Assembly (NCBI GenBank): GCA_015499995.1
Contig: JADNRV010000035.1
Coordinates: 124,001 to 188,000 of the forward strand
Source of the DNA: Flammula alnicola
Taxonomy: Eukaryota; Basidiomycota; Agaricomycetes; Agaricales; Strophariaceae
Direction of reading: 5' to 3'
Length of the DNA stretch: 64,000 nt
Shown: one piece after another, positions 23,591 through 34,573 of the stretch
How positions within the stretch are numbered: the stretch's first letter is position 1
Layout of the letters: every line of letters begins with the position of its first letter
Program-made: the position numbers and the translations under genes
The notes under the pieces: generated by a model
The model's database searches: none
Seen by the model: only the letters and a program-made list of their open reading frames with translations
Told to the model about the DNA's origin: nothing

Positions 23591-23799
23591 CGTGGTCTAG
23601 AACAGTAAACTATTACTATATTCTACGAGTACTATGAATTGACTATGAACCCAGTCTGTTAATTTACCTAGGTAAACTGGACATGGCCATTTCCCCGTGT
23701 GGGTGGTTAACGGCTTGTCAGTAAAACGGGTTATTTTAACTAGAAATGGACGGGTTCAGTAACTAACCAGAAAGACGAGGAATTTGTACCTGACCAATA

Positions 23800-24012
23800 G
23801 TAGAACCTCGCCCCATTGGCATCCAATGCATCGAGTTCTACCTCAACCAATTTCTAACTCAAATTTCGCGCTTCCAAAAGCCCAAGCTCTAGTATCAGCA
23901 CCGCATGCGAGATCTATTATACGCACCAAGGAATGGGAGAGCACGTCACCGCTAGGTGACTTCCAACCCGGAAGCGTAAACTGGTTGATGAAGGCTTGGG
24001 TGAATCACCAGG
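23800..24012 (+). pseudogene. Fragment of COG3 first exon
   Basis: The + strand matches the first coding exon of the COG3 gene at 27.9-28.1 kb. Shared features are the Ser-rich stretch (ccaatgcatcgagttct), then ARSIIRTKEWESTSPLGDF and SVNWLMKA, against TRSTISVEEWERKAPLGDI and SVNWVMKA. Stops and shifts are present and the piece is cut off by the segmental duplication unit B. It is a partial duplicate, not a gene. Confidence 0.75.
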
Positions 24013-24149
24013 GGGTATAATGATAGCCTAGAGAAGTAAGAACAAATTTCTTTTTCTAAATAGCTTTCTTTTCCGTCGGGTTATTAGTTCGCATTATGAC
24101 GTATACCTCCTCCGATCTATATCATTTTGTTTACTTTGCACTGTTCAAA

Positions 24150-24460
24150 CGGGTCCCCGCCGAGGCAGAGCACACCTCACGGCCAGACCGCTCATCCATA
24201 TCAGAGTCATGCAGACCAGATTTCGTAGGAGGACTTTTTGATTGACGTCGTGGGAGGCTTGAAGTCTGGGTCATCGGGCCAGGAATAATTCAAGGTGGTG
24301 GCATGTATGAGGTGGATGTGGAAGCATTGCGTGACTGTACCCGAAGCTGGGACCGCTGAGTCTGGTACAAGAGTATTTCATGAGCGTTACAGCCTTTGGG
24401 GAGTTTTTCTGAATCACGGGCGTGGTGCTGAACTAGCGCGAAGCGCCCTAGTATTCAAAT
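24150..24460 (-). pseudogene. C-terminal part of an F-box-family gene (fragment)
   Basis: The minus strand encodes LNYSWPDDPDFKPPTTSIKK, SSYEIWSA, then a shifted DMDERSGREVC, preceded by a degraded VTLMKY-like block. This is the last exon of the F-box family seen intact at 57-63 kb. Frameshifts and the missing upstream exons make it a relic. Confidence 0.72.
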
Positions 24461-24546
24461 GGGGCATGCTATGGTGATAACGGAGATAGAAACGGACTAT
24501 GGCGAAACGACGATGTCACAGACCTTCCTTTCCACTAGCATGCACT

Positions 24547-25345
24547 ATGGCTGACACCGACACCTACGAATACGCACAAATAGCTCGCCTCTTCCCATTT
24601 TTCTACCCCTCCTCCCAATCCACCCCCCCAGATCCACCCTCTACCGCTGCGCGCCTCGCGCGCCACATCCAAGCCACGCCAATCGCCACCGCCTCCCTAG
24701 CCATAAACCTCCCTCCCTTCCTCCTCTACACTTCAACCACCCACCCCGCCCACACCGACCACACCCTCCACTCGATCAAACTCCTCCTCGACACCCCGTC
24801 GCTCCCCCTCATCAACAACTGGGATTCCTCCCGTCCCAACGCAACCTTCGCCGAGATGTTCCACGTCGCGTTTCGGGACGACTTCAATAACACCATCGGC
24901 GAGATCGAATTTGCAGAGCGCGATTCGTACATCGCCGTGTCGCTCTTGGGCGCGCGGGCGAGGAGCATGGGCATGCTCAACACCCCGGAAATTGTGGGGA
25001 GTCTGGCGGAAGGCCTCGGGTTCCCTGACGAGGTTTTGTATCATTATCAAGGCGATGTGGCCGAGATCGCGGCCGTCGGGTCTTGTCTCCAGCTCCTGGG
25101 CGGCGCATCATCGCTCGTGCAGGACCAGCCGGAGAGATTCGCCAAAGATAAGATATTAGCCGCTTTGGATAGCCTTCAATTCAGTCAAAATGATGTTTTG
25201 ATCAAGGTTGGTCACCGCCCGGTTTTTAGAAATTGTAGCCACTGATTTGGACATACAGTTTACGAAGTCTCACTTGCAAAAGGAGCCGCTTGTAGATCTA
25301 ACTAGTGAGGAAATTGTCGACAGTCTGAAGACAGTGGGTTACTAG
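24547..25345 (+). CDS. Unknown protein X, copy 2
   Basis: Two exons (24547-25206 and 25259-25345) give 248 residues, starting MADTDTYEYAQIARLFPFFY. The frame is open throughout and intron position and phase match copy 1. Differences from copy 1 cluster in the first third (for example RARSMGMLNTPEIVG against RVRGMGMFTTPQIVG). The last exon reads FTKSHLQKEPLVDLTSEEIV and ends TVGY. No domain was recognised. The frame is open for 48 nt upstream of this ATG (from 24499), but the ATG chosen aligns with copy 1. Confidence 0.75.
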
Positions 25346-25384
25346 CGTGGTCTAGAACAGTAAACTATTACTACATTCGACGTG

Positions 25385-25510
25385 CAATTGAGTCCCAACC
25401 CAGAAGTGTAAACTGGTTGATGATTAATAAACTCTTGCAACCGTAACAACAATGTAAGGATGCCTCTCGACCTGGAATGACCTTACCCCTTCTCTGTCCA
25501 TCTATTCGGT
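25385..25510 (+). pseudogene. Second fragment of the COG3 5' region
   Basis: Short homology to COG3: gaagtgtaaactggttgatga (exon 1 end) runs straight into taataaactcttgcaac (exon 2), then a tail ending cctctcgacctgg that is also seen in the inverted fragment at about 60.2 kb. The usual intron is missing and the frame is broken. Confidence 0.6.
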
Positions 25511-25998
25511 CTCTGACTACATCTGGCTCGTCGTCCGCTTCGTGCCATCGCGTGCACATACATTGTCAGCTGGTGTTATGTGTATGAAGAGGCCCTACCT
25601 CGAGCTGTTCTTGGGTCTGATTTTGCGCTCGTGTTATGCTCCGACCCCCTCAGAGGTTGAACGTCGTGCTGGAGAACGAACGCAAGGGGATGCACGCACC
25701 CTAATCTCAATTAAGCGCCCTTTCTTACACGTCCTGCAAACCGAGCAGAGGCGGAAGTTTAGTTGATTAAACGGAAGGCGAGAATAGCAGGAAGTCTCGA
25801 TTTGAAGACTATGCGACTCCAATTGATAGTGTCCCCTCAGTGTCTGGCGGTCAATCGATAGGCTGGAGGTATAACTTTGTAATATAAAGACGGTCGAAAG
25901 GTAAAAATAAATATGGTATCAGGTGAAACATAGAATATTGAAGTAGATAAATAGTGGTCCGAGCATGTTTCGACCATTCGTACAATGATAGAATGGGC
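25511..25998. other. Intergenic
   Basis: No supported gene. It contains the 3' flank of the leftward secreted-protein gene near its right end. Confidence 0.4.
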
Positions 25999-27255
25999 TT
26001 ATGTCGGGACTTGAACGAATTCCAGAGACTAAAGCGAAGCTTTTATCAGGCAAAAAAATTATCAAGGCAAAAATAGGTATCCTTACAATCCACTGAATTG
26101 TTGTTGCGTCATCCGAAAACGTCTCGCTGAATTCTTCTGGATCTCCTGTGAAAAAAAGGGCGCTTTCGCTTTCTGTCGACAATCAAGGTCAGCTAATTAT
26201 AATTTCAGGCCCAGATTGTATCGAACTCACCAGATCCAATGGTAATATACCCCAGGAATGTCGTCGGTGTTGACAAATCAGAGTTAATCCATCGCGTTGT
26301 GAGGCCGTTGCTTTTTGGTGTAAATGTCCACTGGATATTTCGTTGTTGTTAGTGAGTGATAATCGGAGAGGATAGGTGGTGTGGAAGATGTGATGGACTT
26401 ACGATCGAGCTCTCGATTTGGCTAGGAATGCCTGTCGCCGCGGTGAAGGAATTTTCTCCGGAAATGGGAGATGAGCCGGGATCGGTCTCTTCCGTGCCAC
26501 CAAGGGTTATGTAGCTAAAAATGTAATCAATGCATGACTGTCGTTGTAGAAATTCGTAGACGTACTTGGGGCTCATAGGACCTATGTCGGCATTCTGGAA
26601 GGCAAATCCTTCGATCCCGCCGAAAAACGGAAACTTTGAAGAATCGGGACCATCCTAAACCTCGTCAATTAGATAGCCCGTAGGTTTAGAGGTGCTGTAA
26701 CGTACGATGATTTCAATATTAAAGGGTCCAACCATGTCGGCCGGGATCGAGAAGAGCATCGGGGTCCGCTCATCTTCGGCACTGACCAGTTGTGCTAGAC
26801 CAAAGTCGTCGAATTCATTAGAAACGAAACCAAGTGAAGTGCCGTCTTGGGAATCGAAAGCCTCGAGATAGCCGCGAAGACTGTCAGTTCGAGCATCAGT
26901 TTCCAGGTGGGGTGCTAAATAGCCTGTACCTACAACGCGCCCCCAGACGGTACAGCCTTGTAAGCACCTAAAGCAAGTATATCCCAAATCAATAGCGTGT
27001 TCGTGCAAAAGTGGGCGGAACTGAGCGCTTACCCGTTTTGCTCGCCCGCCTTCGCGGGGGTTTAAGGGGAAATCCAGCAGCCAGTCTCTCGGCGTTTGTC
27101 ATCTTGCGCGCGACATTCTGCAGGTCTGGACCTAGGGCTGACGCATTTGAAAGGGGGCCGAAAGACCATGCATCTCGCTGTTTAACGGACGGAACCGTTG
27201 ACGCGACTATGACGGTGGAAAGGAGAGATAGGGTACAAAGTAGTTTGAAGAACAT
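25999..27255 (-). CDS. Secreted protein of an agaricomycete family
   Basis: The start ATG at 27255 opens a signal peptide (MFFKLLCTLSLLSTVIVAST). It is followed by KMTNAERLAAGFPLKPPRRR, a motif I associate with a large agaricomycete secreted family. About seven exons follow. Readable blocks are GCTVWGRVVGTGYL, SLGFVSNEFDDFGLAQL, FPFFGGIEGF, YITLGGTEETDPGSSP, SGENSFTAATGIPSQIESSI, WTFTPKSNG, FLGYITIGSG and ALFFTGDPEEFSETF. The last exon ends SLEFVQVPT. The repeated Gly/Ser-rich strands suggest a beta-rich extracellular fold. No enzymatic motif is visible and no function is known to me. All introns found are GT..AG with no frameshift. A foldback repeat lies about 60 bp upstream of the ATG. Confidence 0.78.
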
Positions 27256-27316
27256 TATGAAGAGGTCGTGGTGAACGATGAGGTTAGGAGGCGGTATGAC
27301 AGATGTCAGAACTTGA

Positions 27317-27495
27317 CGAAATAAATACTCTGAGGCACCGGCGGCTAGCACGTACACAAAATCCAAGTCATCCACTATCATCAAGTCAGCCCCCAATATG
27401 TGGAGCATAGCGGCTGACTAGCTGACTTGGTGATAGTGGATGACTTGCATTTTTTTGTACGTGCCAGCCTCCGCCGTCTCAGACTGTTTATTTCC
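27317..27495. repeat. Imperfect foldback repeat (MITE-like)
   Basis: Arms of about 75 nt (27317-27390 and 27420-27495) pair with about 85-90% identity around a loop of about 30 nt. Shared core: aagtcatccactatca. It could form a long hairpin or act as a miniature inverted-repeat element. No clean target duplication was found. It sits in the promoter or 5' UTR of the secreted-protein gene. Confidence 0.75.
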
Positions 27496-27841
27496 ACATA
27501 GTGGTTCAGGCGGACAAGATCGATATTCAATATTCGGTATTCAGCGACGGCCGAAATTGCAATTACACAGTCTACCGTCCAGTCCGTAGGAAGCTAAGCT
27601 CCGAAAGGGAGGAGTAAGAAAGGGGATGGACACATTTAAGAATCAGCATACCTGCTCGGCGACAGGGAGACTTGAAAGCAAGAGACGAAATTCAAGATAT
27701 TCAACTTATTGCCAAAAATGTCGCGTTGTTTGATGCACAAGGCTGGACCAAATAGGCTCGTCGTCGTCTGAATTGTTGAGCTCGACCCAAAACGTAACAT
27801 AACGCGTTCCCTATGCGCATGTACACCTCGACCCAATAATA

Positions 27842-30800
27842 ATGGCGACCCGTTCCACAAATACCCTGCGGCGGGGCACAACGCCTTCTGCTCTCCCACT
27901 ATCTTCATCTAACCTCACCTCGTCATCCAATGCGTCGAGTTCTAACTCAAAGCTCGCAGCTCCACAAGTCCAAGCCCTAGCACCGGGACCGCACACGAGA
28001 TCTACTATAAGCGTCGAGGAATGGGAGCGCAAGGCGCCGCTGGGTGACATTCAAACCAGAAGCGTGAATTGGGTGATGAAGGCTGGCGAAAAGCCTTGGG
28101 TGCCGTTGAAGGTGAATTCTTGGTATTATAACTACAATCAGTGAATTTCAACTCAACATATATGGGAGTATTTAGTTCGTTGACGAGCCGGGCACTGCGA
28201 CAGCGAAGAGCCCGCCTGGTACTCCTACGCCGACGTCTGTACGTCCAGGGCTGGCTAATAAGCTCTTGCAACAGCAACAACCCTCCAGACCTGGCACGCC
28301 ATCGATGACGCCAACCCAGATGCAAGGCAACGGACACGCCCTGCATCCTCCGCATCCGGTGCAAACCCCGCAGCAGTTCTACGACTGGTTCGCACTGATT
28401 GACCGATCCGTCGCACACAGCCAGGAGGCACATTACCGAGCGCATGTCGCCTCTCTCGAGGAGCATCTGCGCGTGTGCGAGTTACTGGAACGGAGGATCG
28501 AGGAGATAGAGTCGGAGGTGGATGATATGATGGAAGGGTGGAGAGGTGTTGAGGAGGGTGGTAAGAGTTTGAAGGGGGCATGCGAGAGGCTTTTGGAAGA
28601 GAGAGTGAGTCCTTTTATATCTTTATATTTCGATACGTGGATACTAACGAGATATATTTTGCTAGGACAGCCTCTTGGAACTTATGGAAGATATCGGCGC
28701 TCATCTGGAATACTTCCAAGAATTAGAACACGCGACACGAATGCTGAATTATCCGGGCGAGTCGCTCATCTTCCAGGCCGACTTTTTGTACATGGTTGAG
28801 AGGGTGGATATTTGCATCGACTTCCTGAAGGCGCATGTGAGTTTTATTCATCCCTTTCTATGGTTTGTTCGTGTAAATTGATGTGACACGATCATAGAGG
28901 CACTACAGAGAAGCCGAAGTTTACCTCCTTCGATTCCAGCAATGCATGACTCGCGCCATGACACTGATAAAGATGAACTTCGTTGGATCGCTACGCGCTC
29001 TCTCCTCCGAGATATCTAAACGACTGGCAGACAAGGTCTATATTACCTCTTCTCTAGTTCTATCTGCCCAACTAACCCTAACCCTACGGCTCCACCAGGA
29101 CATCTCGCCTACAGCCCAACACCACCTGCTCTACACGCGATTCAAATCTGTCTCCGTCAAAGTCGCGCCTCTCCTCGGCGAGCTCGAAAGGCGGGCGCAG
29201 TCATACCCCGACGATCTCGGCGCGCTGCTTGCTGAATGTCATCATGCGTACTTCAGCACGCGCAAAGCGCTTCTCATTCCTAGGATCATGGAGGAGATCA
29301 GAGGCCTGGATCCGGGGAAGAGCGAGTTGGTGGAGCTGACGAGAGAGGGATGTGGGTATCTGAAGCAGCTATGCACGGATGAGTGGACGCTGTACAGAGA
29401 GTTTTTCGGCAGGGGGAAGATATGCTTTAGTGAGTTTATTCTCCTTACATTTATGAATCTTGGCTTGATCTAACTCATGCGTAACATTACAATAGCCAAT
29501 TTCTGGAGACTTTATGCGACCTCCTCTATGATGACCTGCGCCCACGTATCCTGCACGAACCCCGCCTGACGGTGCTGTGCGAGGTATGCACCGTCCTGCA
29601 GGCCCTCATGGTGCTCGACGCGTCCGCGTCAACGCCCTCCGCCACTGTCTTCTCTACATCCTCCTCCTCATCCGAAGATGAAGACGAAGACGAAGACGAA
29701 GACCCAAGAACAAGCGCGAGCATCACGACCAAAGGCTCTCGGCGCCCCACAACTACTCGTACATCGGACGAGCTTAGCATGGACCCCCTATCCTCTCCGA
29801 CGCACAAGAGGAATAATCGGCTGGGCAAGCGCCTGCACATAAGCCATCTGTTGAAAATGGTGCTGCAGGACGCGCAGACGCGGTTATTCTTCAAGGCGCA
29901 GGCGGTGATACAGAGTGAGATTCGGCATTATACGCCCAAGGCGGAGGAGCTGGCGTGGCCGGATGTGTTGGTTGGTGAGTTATACCTTTCTTTTCTTTTC
30001 TTTCTTCTGGATCGTCTTTGGCCTCGAATCTTTGCAATCTCAATCTCATCGTTACTCGTTCATCGACTTATCATGTTTTTTTTGTCAGCTGCGAACAAAC
30101 CGCGTTCAGGGACTGAGATCCGAGAGAAAGAGAGCACGAGTCAGATCTTTATCGGTGTGCCTGCGTTGCAGCGCCAGGAGACATGGTACCCAACACTGAG
30201 GACAACGGTGTGGGTGTTGGCGCAGCTGCATGATTTTGTCAAGGTAAGTTATGATCGATTACACGTGTGTTGGAAAGAGGGTTTGGTAGTCGAGTTTTGC
30301 GGGTATTTTGAACTACATTTGCCATCTGTTTTGCTTTCCTCTTAAATCTCTGTTGCATTTGGTGCTGACGCTTACCTTTCATCTCCTCCTTCAGCCTGCA
30401 ATATTCGAAGATATAGCTCAAGAAGCCCTTTCCTACTGCCGCAGTTCTCTCGTCGCTGCTTCCGATCTCATACGGACGCGGAACGCGCCAGCCACGCACC
30501 TCGACGGGAGCTTGTTCCTTGTTCGGCACCTCGTGATATTGAAAGAGGTGATAGGGAGCTTGGAGGAGCTGAAGCTACGCGACGAGGTTTCGAGTTCAGG
30601 ACTGGGTGACAAGGAGAAGGAGAAGGATCGACGGAAGGCGTTGGTTAGTGCTAGGGCCGTAGATTTCGGTGGTTTAGGTGCTCTTGCTGGAGGAGGTGTA
30701 ACGGGTATGTTTGGACGGCGCGCTTTCCGATTTGTCTTTTATTGATGGCACTTTTAACAGAGACGTTGACGAACATGCTGAGTAAGACGACATCGCTGTT

Positions 30801-31454
30801 GCCTGAAGGCTTGTTTGCCTCTCTTGGAGTAACGCGGGGCCCAGAAACTGATATGCGGGGCGTAAAACTCGTGAGTTGCCCTCCTCCCTTTGCTTTAGCC
30901 ATTTCCCCTCGGATGTTAATGTCACGCAGGATATCGACCACAGCTTGCGAAAAGGATGCGAAGACGTGATATCTGCATGCGCGAATCCCCTATGCGATCC
31001 ACTCGAAGCTTGGCTAACCGCGTTGAACGGAAGTACTGCTGTGCCAAAATCACAGGCGACTACTGTACCTCCTTCCGCCGTCCCGCCTGGTACGGCTGTT
31101 CCGCCTACTGCAGCTGGACCCGCTCCCAACCTCCAATCACTCAGAGACGAAGCACCTTCGGTGCATTTAAGGTTCCTTGAAGCCCTCCAGCGTGATCTCC
31201 GAGGTGGTGTCGCGCGGGTGCGGCTTTACCTTGAAGACGAGCGGACGGTAAAGGTCCTCCTGGAACACGTCGTGGAGCGGATATCAGGTACATACGAACG
31301 CTGGGGCGAAGGGATGAGACGGGTAGGCGGTGGCAGCGGGTATGATGGTGGGCAGGGTGATATGGACATTTTGAACTCGTCAAGGCTGAGAGAGGTGTTG
31401 CGGGATGTTTGTGGGGACTCGAGTTTGAATTTCTTGGGTTATGGGAGAGCGTAG
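27842..31454 (+). CDS. Conserved oligomeric Golgi complex subunit 3 (COG3/Sec34)
   Basis: A multi-exon gene (at least ten GT..AG introns) starting MATRSTNTLRRG. The first exon carries the conserved EEWERKAPLGDIQTRSVNW block. The Sec34-type region follows: FYDWFALIDRSVAHSQEAHY, LEYFQELEHATRML, FQADFLYMVERVDICIDFL, QHHLLYTRFKSVS, LYDDLRPRILHEPRLTVLCE and a C-terminal half ending NFLGYGRA. An acidic insert (SSSEDEDEDEDED) lies about 29.66-29.70 kb. COG3 is part of lobe A of the COG tether for retrograde intra-Golgi vesicles. One frame break occurs at the G run 29412-29416, and one extra G restores an unbroken path into the next exon. Otherwise intact. Its 5' region is the source of fragments at 23.8, 25.4, 60.2 and 60.8 kb. 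Confidence 0.92.
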
Positions 31455-32018
31455 TATCTCGGATTGGACCTGTGATCGATTGGCTCGTATGTACATATAG
31501 AATTGCGTTTTCATTTATTGCTCTGCCTGATGCAATGCGATGTCTGATAACATGATTTCCTTCCCCACCTAGGTGGATAACACTGCGTACGAGGACCAGA
31601 CCACAATGGGGCTCAGTGGATGACATCTTTCCCAAGAGGACAGAGTCTTAGCTCCTTGATCTCGCCGGCCGGGCTCATACATCCACAGTCGGCAAGAGGC
31701 AACCGCACCCAACCGCAGTCCAGTCAAATGAAGGTACACCGATATCTCCTAATGAAAATCATGACATGTATGGAATAAACGGGGTATCCATTGTCCACGA
31801 ATAAAAATAGTAGAAAACAAAGTGTGATGTTATGAAGAAATATTGCCAATATGTCGTCCTTGAATAAGATAATATGAAGCGGCGGAGCCGCCAGTGGTTA
31901 TTGTGGTTATTGTCTGTACAAAATGATCTCTCTCCAGGAGGCAAGGTAAGGAAGAGTGTGGGGTGGTACATCGATCGACAACAATTGCTGGCGAAAACGC
32001 AAAACCCGATCGAGGGTC
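31455..32018. other. Convergent intergenic spacer
   Basis: This lies between the 3' ends of COG3 (+) and the Sec2-type gene (-). No gene or repeat was recognised; it should hold both terminators. Confidence 0.5.
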
Positions 32019-33540
32019 TCAACGCACGCCTGCATACGCAACTTTCGCGAACACAGACGACGAAGAGGTTGGTGCTGGCGCTGGAGAGACAGACCTCGAG
32101 CTCGAGGGAACGTCCGCCCACGGCGAAGGTTCCACGAGCGGCGAAGTGGAGAGGCGGAATCGTGGCGTGGGCTGGGAATCTTCCTCCGGGGAAAGAGGCG
32201 TGAGAGATTGCGTTGAACGGGGTTCGGCAGTCGTGGTGGTGGTTTCATGCGGCACCTCGTCGTCGTACGCTGATCCATCGGGGGAGGGCGATGGTGGGAG
32301 AGGCGGGAATAGATCAAGGACAAGAGACGCTGGACGTGATTTGATCGCTGTCTGCGACGAGGAGCGTGAATGAGAGCGCGAAAATCGCAGGAGTTCGGCT
32401 CCTGGGATCGCGGCGTCTGGCTGTGGAGAGGCCATCAGGGAATTTTCGCGAAGGTGGGTATTTTCGCCCTCAATAAGCTGCAGGGCACTCCGCATGGCCT
32501 CCTTTTCTAGTTTGAGCTCTTTTAGTTCCTCCTCCGTCTCGGCGCGCATTTTTCTCTCCGTTGCAACCATCTTGTTCGCCTAAAGATTAAGACGCAGTGT
32601 CAGTAAAATAAGAACACGAGCAGCACGCAATTCCGTATGTACGTACCTCTTCGAATAACGCCTGAGAAAGAGACTCCAGCTCCTCTTCCAGGGCTTTCTT
32701 CTGATCCGCGACCTTCTTGCGCGCTGCGCGTTCCTTCTCTAACTCTGCCGTCAGGTCGTCTAGCTCCTTCGATCGCACGGCAGACGATAACGAAGGCATC
32801 GACGGCGAGGTCAGGTGGTACGCCTGTACGCTGGAGGCGTTTGCGTGGGCGGGCTGCGGCGAGCCGCCAGCAGACTCAGGCCGGCTCGGAGGTCGTGAGG
32901 TTGTTGGGGCGGCGCTGCTGAACCGGAATTTGAAGAACCGGTTGTCGTGTGGCGTATTGGACGCCGAGGACGTTGGCGGACTGGCAGAGGGCGGTGGAGA
33001 TGGGTCGGAGGGTACAGGTGGATAGTCAACGGATTGCGAACGTTCTACAGACGCTCTTGGGTTCTTGGCATCGCCGTCTCGGCCACTGCTCCGCCGCCAA
33101 CCGACGTCCTTGGATTGTCCGGAATCTCTCCTCAGAGCGTCCTCTAGCATCTCGTTGTTGGCGATCACGAGCTGAAGGTTAGACTTGGCAACGTTAAGCT
33201 GCACTTCGAGATCCGCTTGTGTTTTATACGCTTCGCTCAGCAAAGACGACTGCGAGAGCCCACAAACCAAGAGTTATCGATGACGATCTCCCCACTAAAA
33301 CACAGGTCAATTACTCACCAGTTCAGAGACCCGGTTAATCACCATGCTTAAGGCATATCTTAAGTCGTCCTCTTGCCCGTCGGAATGCACTCTCCGCGCG
33401 TCGTGGAGTTCCTCTTCGATTTTCAAGAATATTGGATGAGAAGAAGACCTCTGCTGCGTTGCATTGAGGCCTATACTGTCAGATCGTCGAGGAATACCGT
33501 TTGGACCATTGGTTTGGAGTTTAGAAGGAAAATGAAGCAT
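32019..33540 (-). CDS. Sec2-type guanine nucleotide exchange factor for a Rab GTPase
   Basis: Three exons, with start ATG at 33540 (MLHFPSKLQTNGPNG) and stop at 32019-32021. Residues about 30-90 form a first helical part (LRYALSMVINRVSEL then SLLSEAYKTQADLEVQL). A Ser/Pro-rich linker follows, and then a long coiled coil across the second intron: DLTAELEKERAARKKVADQ, LEEELESLSQALFEE, ANKMVATERKMRAETEEELK. The LSQALFEEANKMV core is the diagnostic Sec2p helix that opens Sec4/Rab8. A Ser/Pro-rich tail completes the protein. The role is activation of the exocytic Rab on secretory vesicles. The frame is clean in all exons. Confidence 0.88.
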
Positions 33541-34573
33541 GGTAATGCTAGAAACCAAAGCAGAGGGGACTCGAAGGGAAGAACAAGGCCTCCCGCCTGG
33601 CGCCTTGAGGTACAGGTTGTGACCTTGGTTTGTGACAGGGGTCATGACAAATTTCCTAAAATGTTTTTGCCAAGTTTTTCAAGGCTCTCTCCTTCAACTT
33701 CCTCAGCAATTCCTCAGTCACGGTCTCCTTCTGCGCTGGGTTTTATTTCGAATCGCATCTACGCATCGTACTGGCATGAATAGGCCTAGCCTCGAATAGC
33801 TATGCTGATAAGTCGTATCGGTGTGTGCTCCTCGTTCTCGGCCCGAGCTCGACAGTGCGATTAAATTATTCAGCGAACATATGGAATTGAGAATTGAAGG
33901 GAACCCTGGAAGCCGATTTGCCACTGGGAGCAGCTACATGCAGCTGGAAAGAGGGCTTGAGATTAGTAAGAGAGGAATAACCAACTCGAACTTCGGAAAT
34001 ACGAACTCTTTGTTACAAAATAGCTCCATGTTCCTGCATGGGAGCCGCAACAGAAGGATGACAGATATACATATCGCGGCTTTGACTCGGGAGCGACTTG
34101 ATGGAACGTCTTGCATGAGGCCGCACTCATGTCTTTCATTGAACGATCCACATGTTCTCTGGCCAAGCTTGTTACCGATGCGGCATCGCGATGCACATGT
34201 CAGCTCTACTAGATCTCGTACCTCTTCTGCGAGAAGGAGCAGTCCATCATTACTTCCCCAACTTCGACATCTCACATTCGCATCATTTATTTTCGAAACT
34301 GACGACGTAGACTATTTCATCAAGGTCGCGGAGTTTTCCTTCCTTTGCCTCGATCTCGCCACGGCCACGGATGGATGCACAACCGTTGGAGGTCATGAGT
34401 CTCTGTTCTAGAACCGACACGTATCGGGAGATGTTCTACCCGCTGGAAGGATGGAATAGTACTCCGGGAGTCGATGCCGTTTACCAGAACGTTCTAAAGT
34501 ACAAGAGAGGAGACTCAGGGAAGCAGTTGGCCTCGAACATTATAGGAGACTCCGCGAAATATTTACAGGTCAG
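33541..34573. other. Intergenic, possible remnants
   Basis: The right side of this stretch could hold the promoter of the leftward Sec2-type gene. Open frames on both strands around 33.8-34.4 kb have no recognisable family signature. They may be decayed 3' sequence of the F-box/LRR relic to the right. Confidence 0.35.

Larger units (their letters stand above)
22285..23632. repeat. Segmental duplication, unit A
   Basis: About 1.35 kb that recurs at about 24004-25385. Shared landmarks in order: the 3' end of the membrane-protein gene (ggggtataatgata), a TTCTTTTTCTAAA block, the tail of an F-box-family gene on the minus strand, the unknown gene X, and its 3' flank (cgtggtctagaacagtaaac). Unit A is contiguous with the intact membrane-protein gene, so A is probably the parent. 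Confidence 0.85.
24004..25385. repeat. Segmental duplication, unit B
   Basis: A second copy of the 22285-23632 block, inserted within or beside a COG3 gene fragment whose pieces lie on either side (23.8-24.0 and 25.39-25.5 kb). The F-box tail it carries is longer than in unit A, so unit A has probably lost sequence since the duplication, or the source was a third copy. Confidence 0.8.

Noticed and set aside
33821..34411. 196-codon plus-strand frame
   Set aside because: No family signature, unlikely codon use and no splice support; probably chance within decayed sequence.
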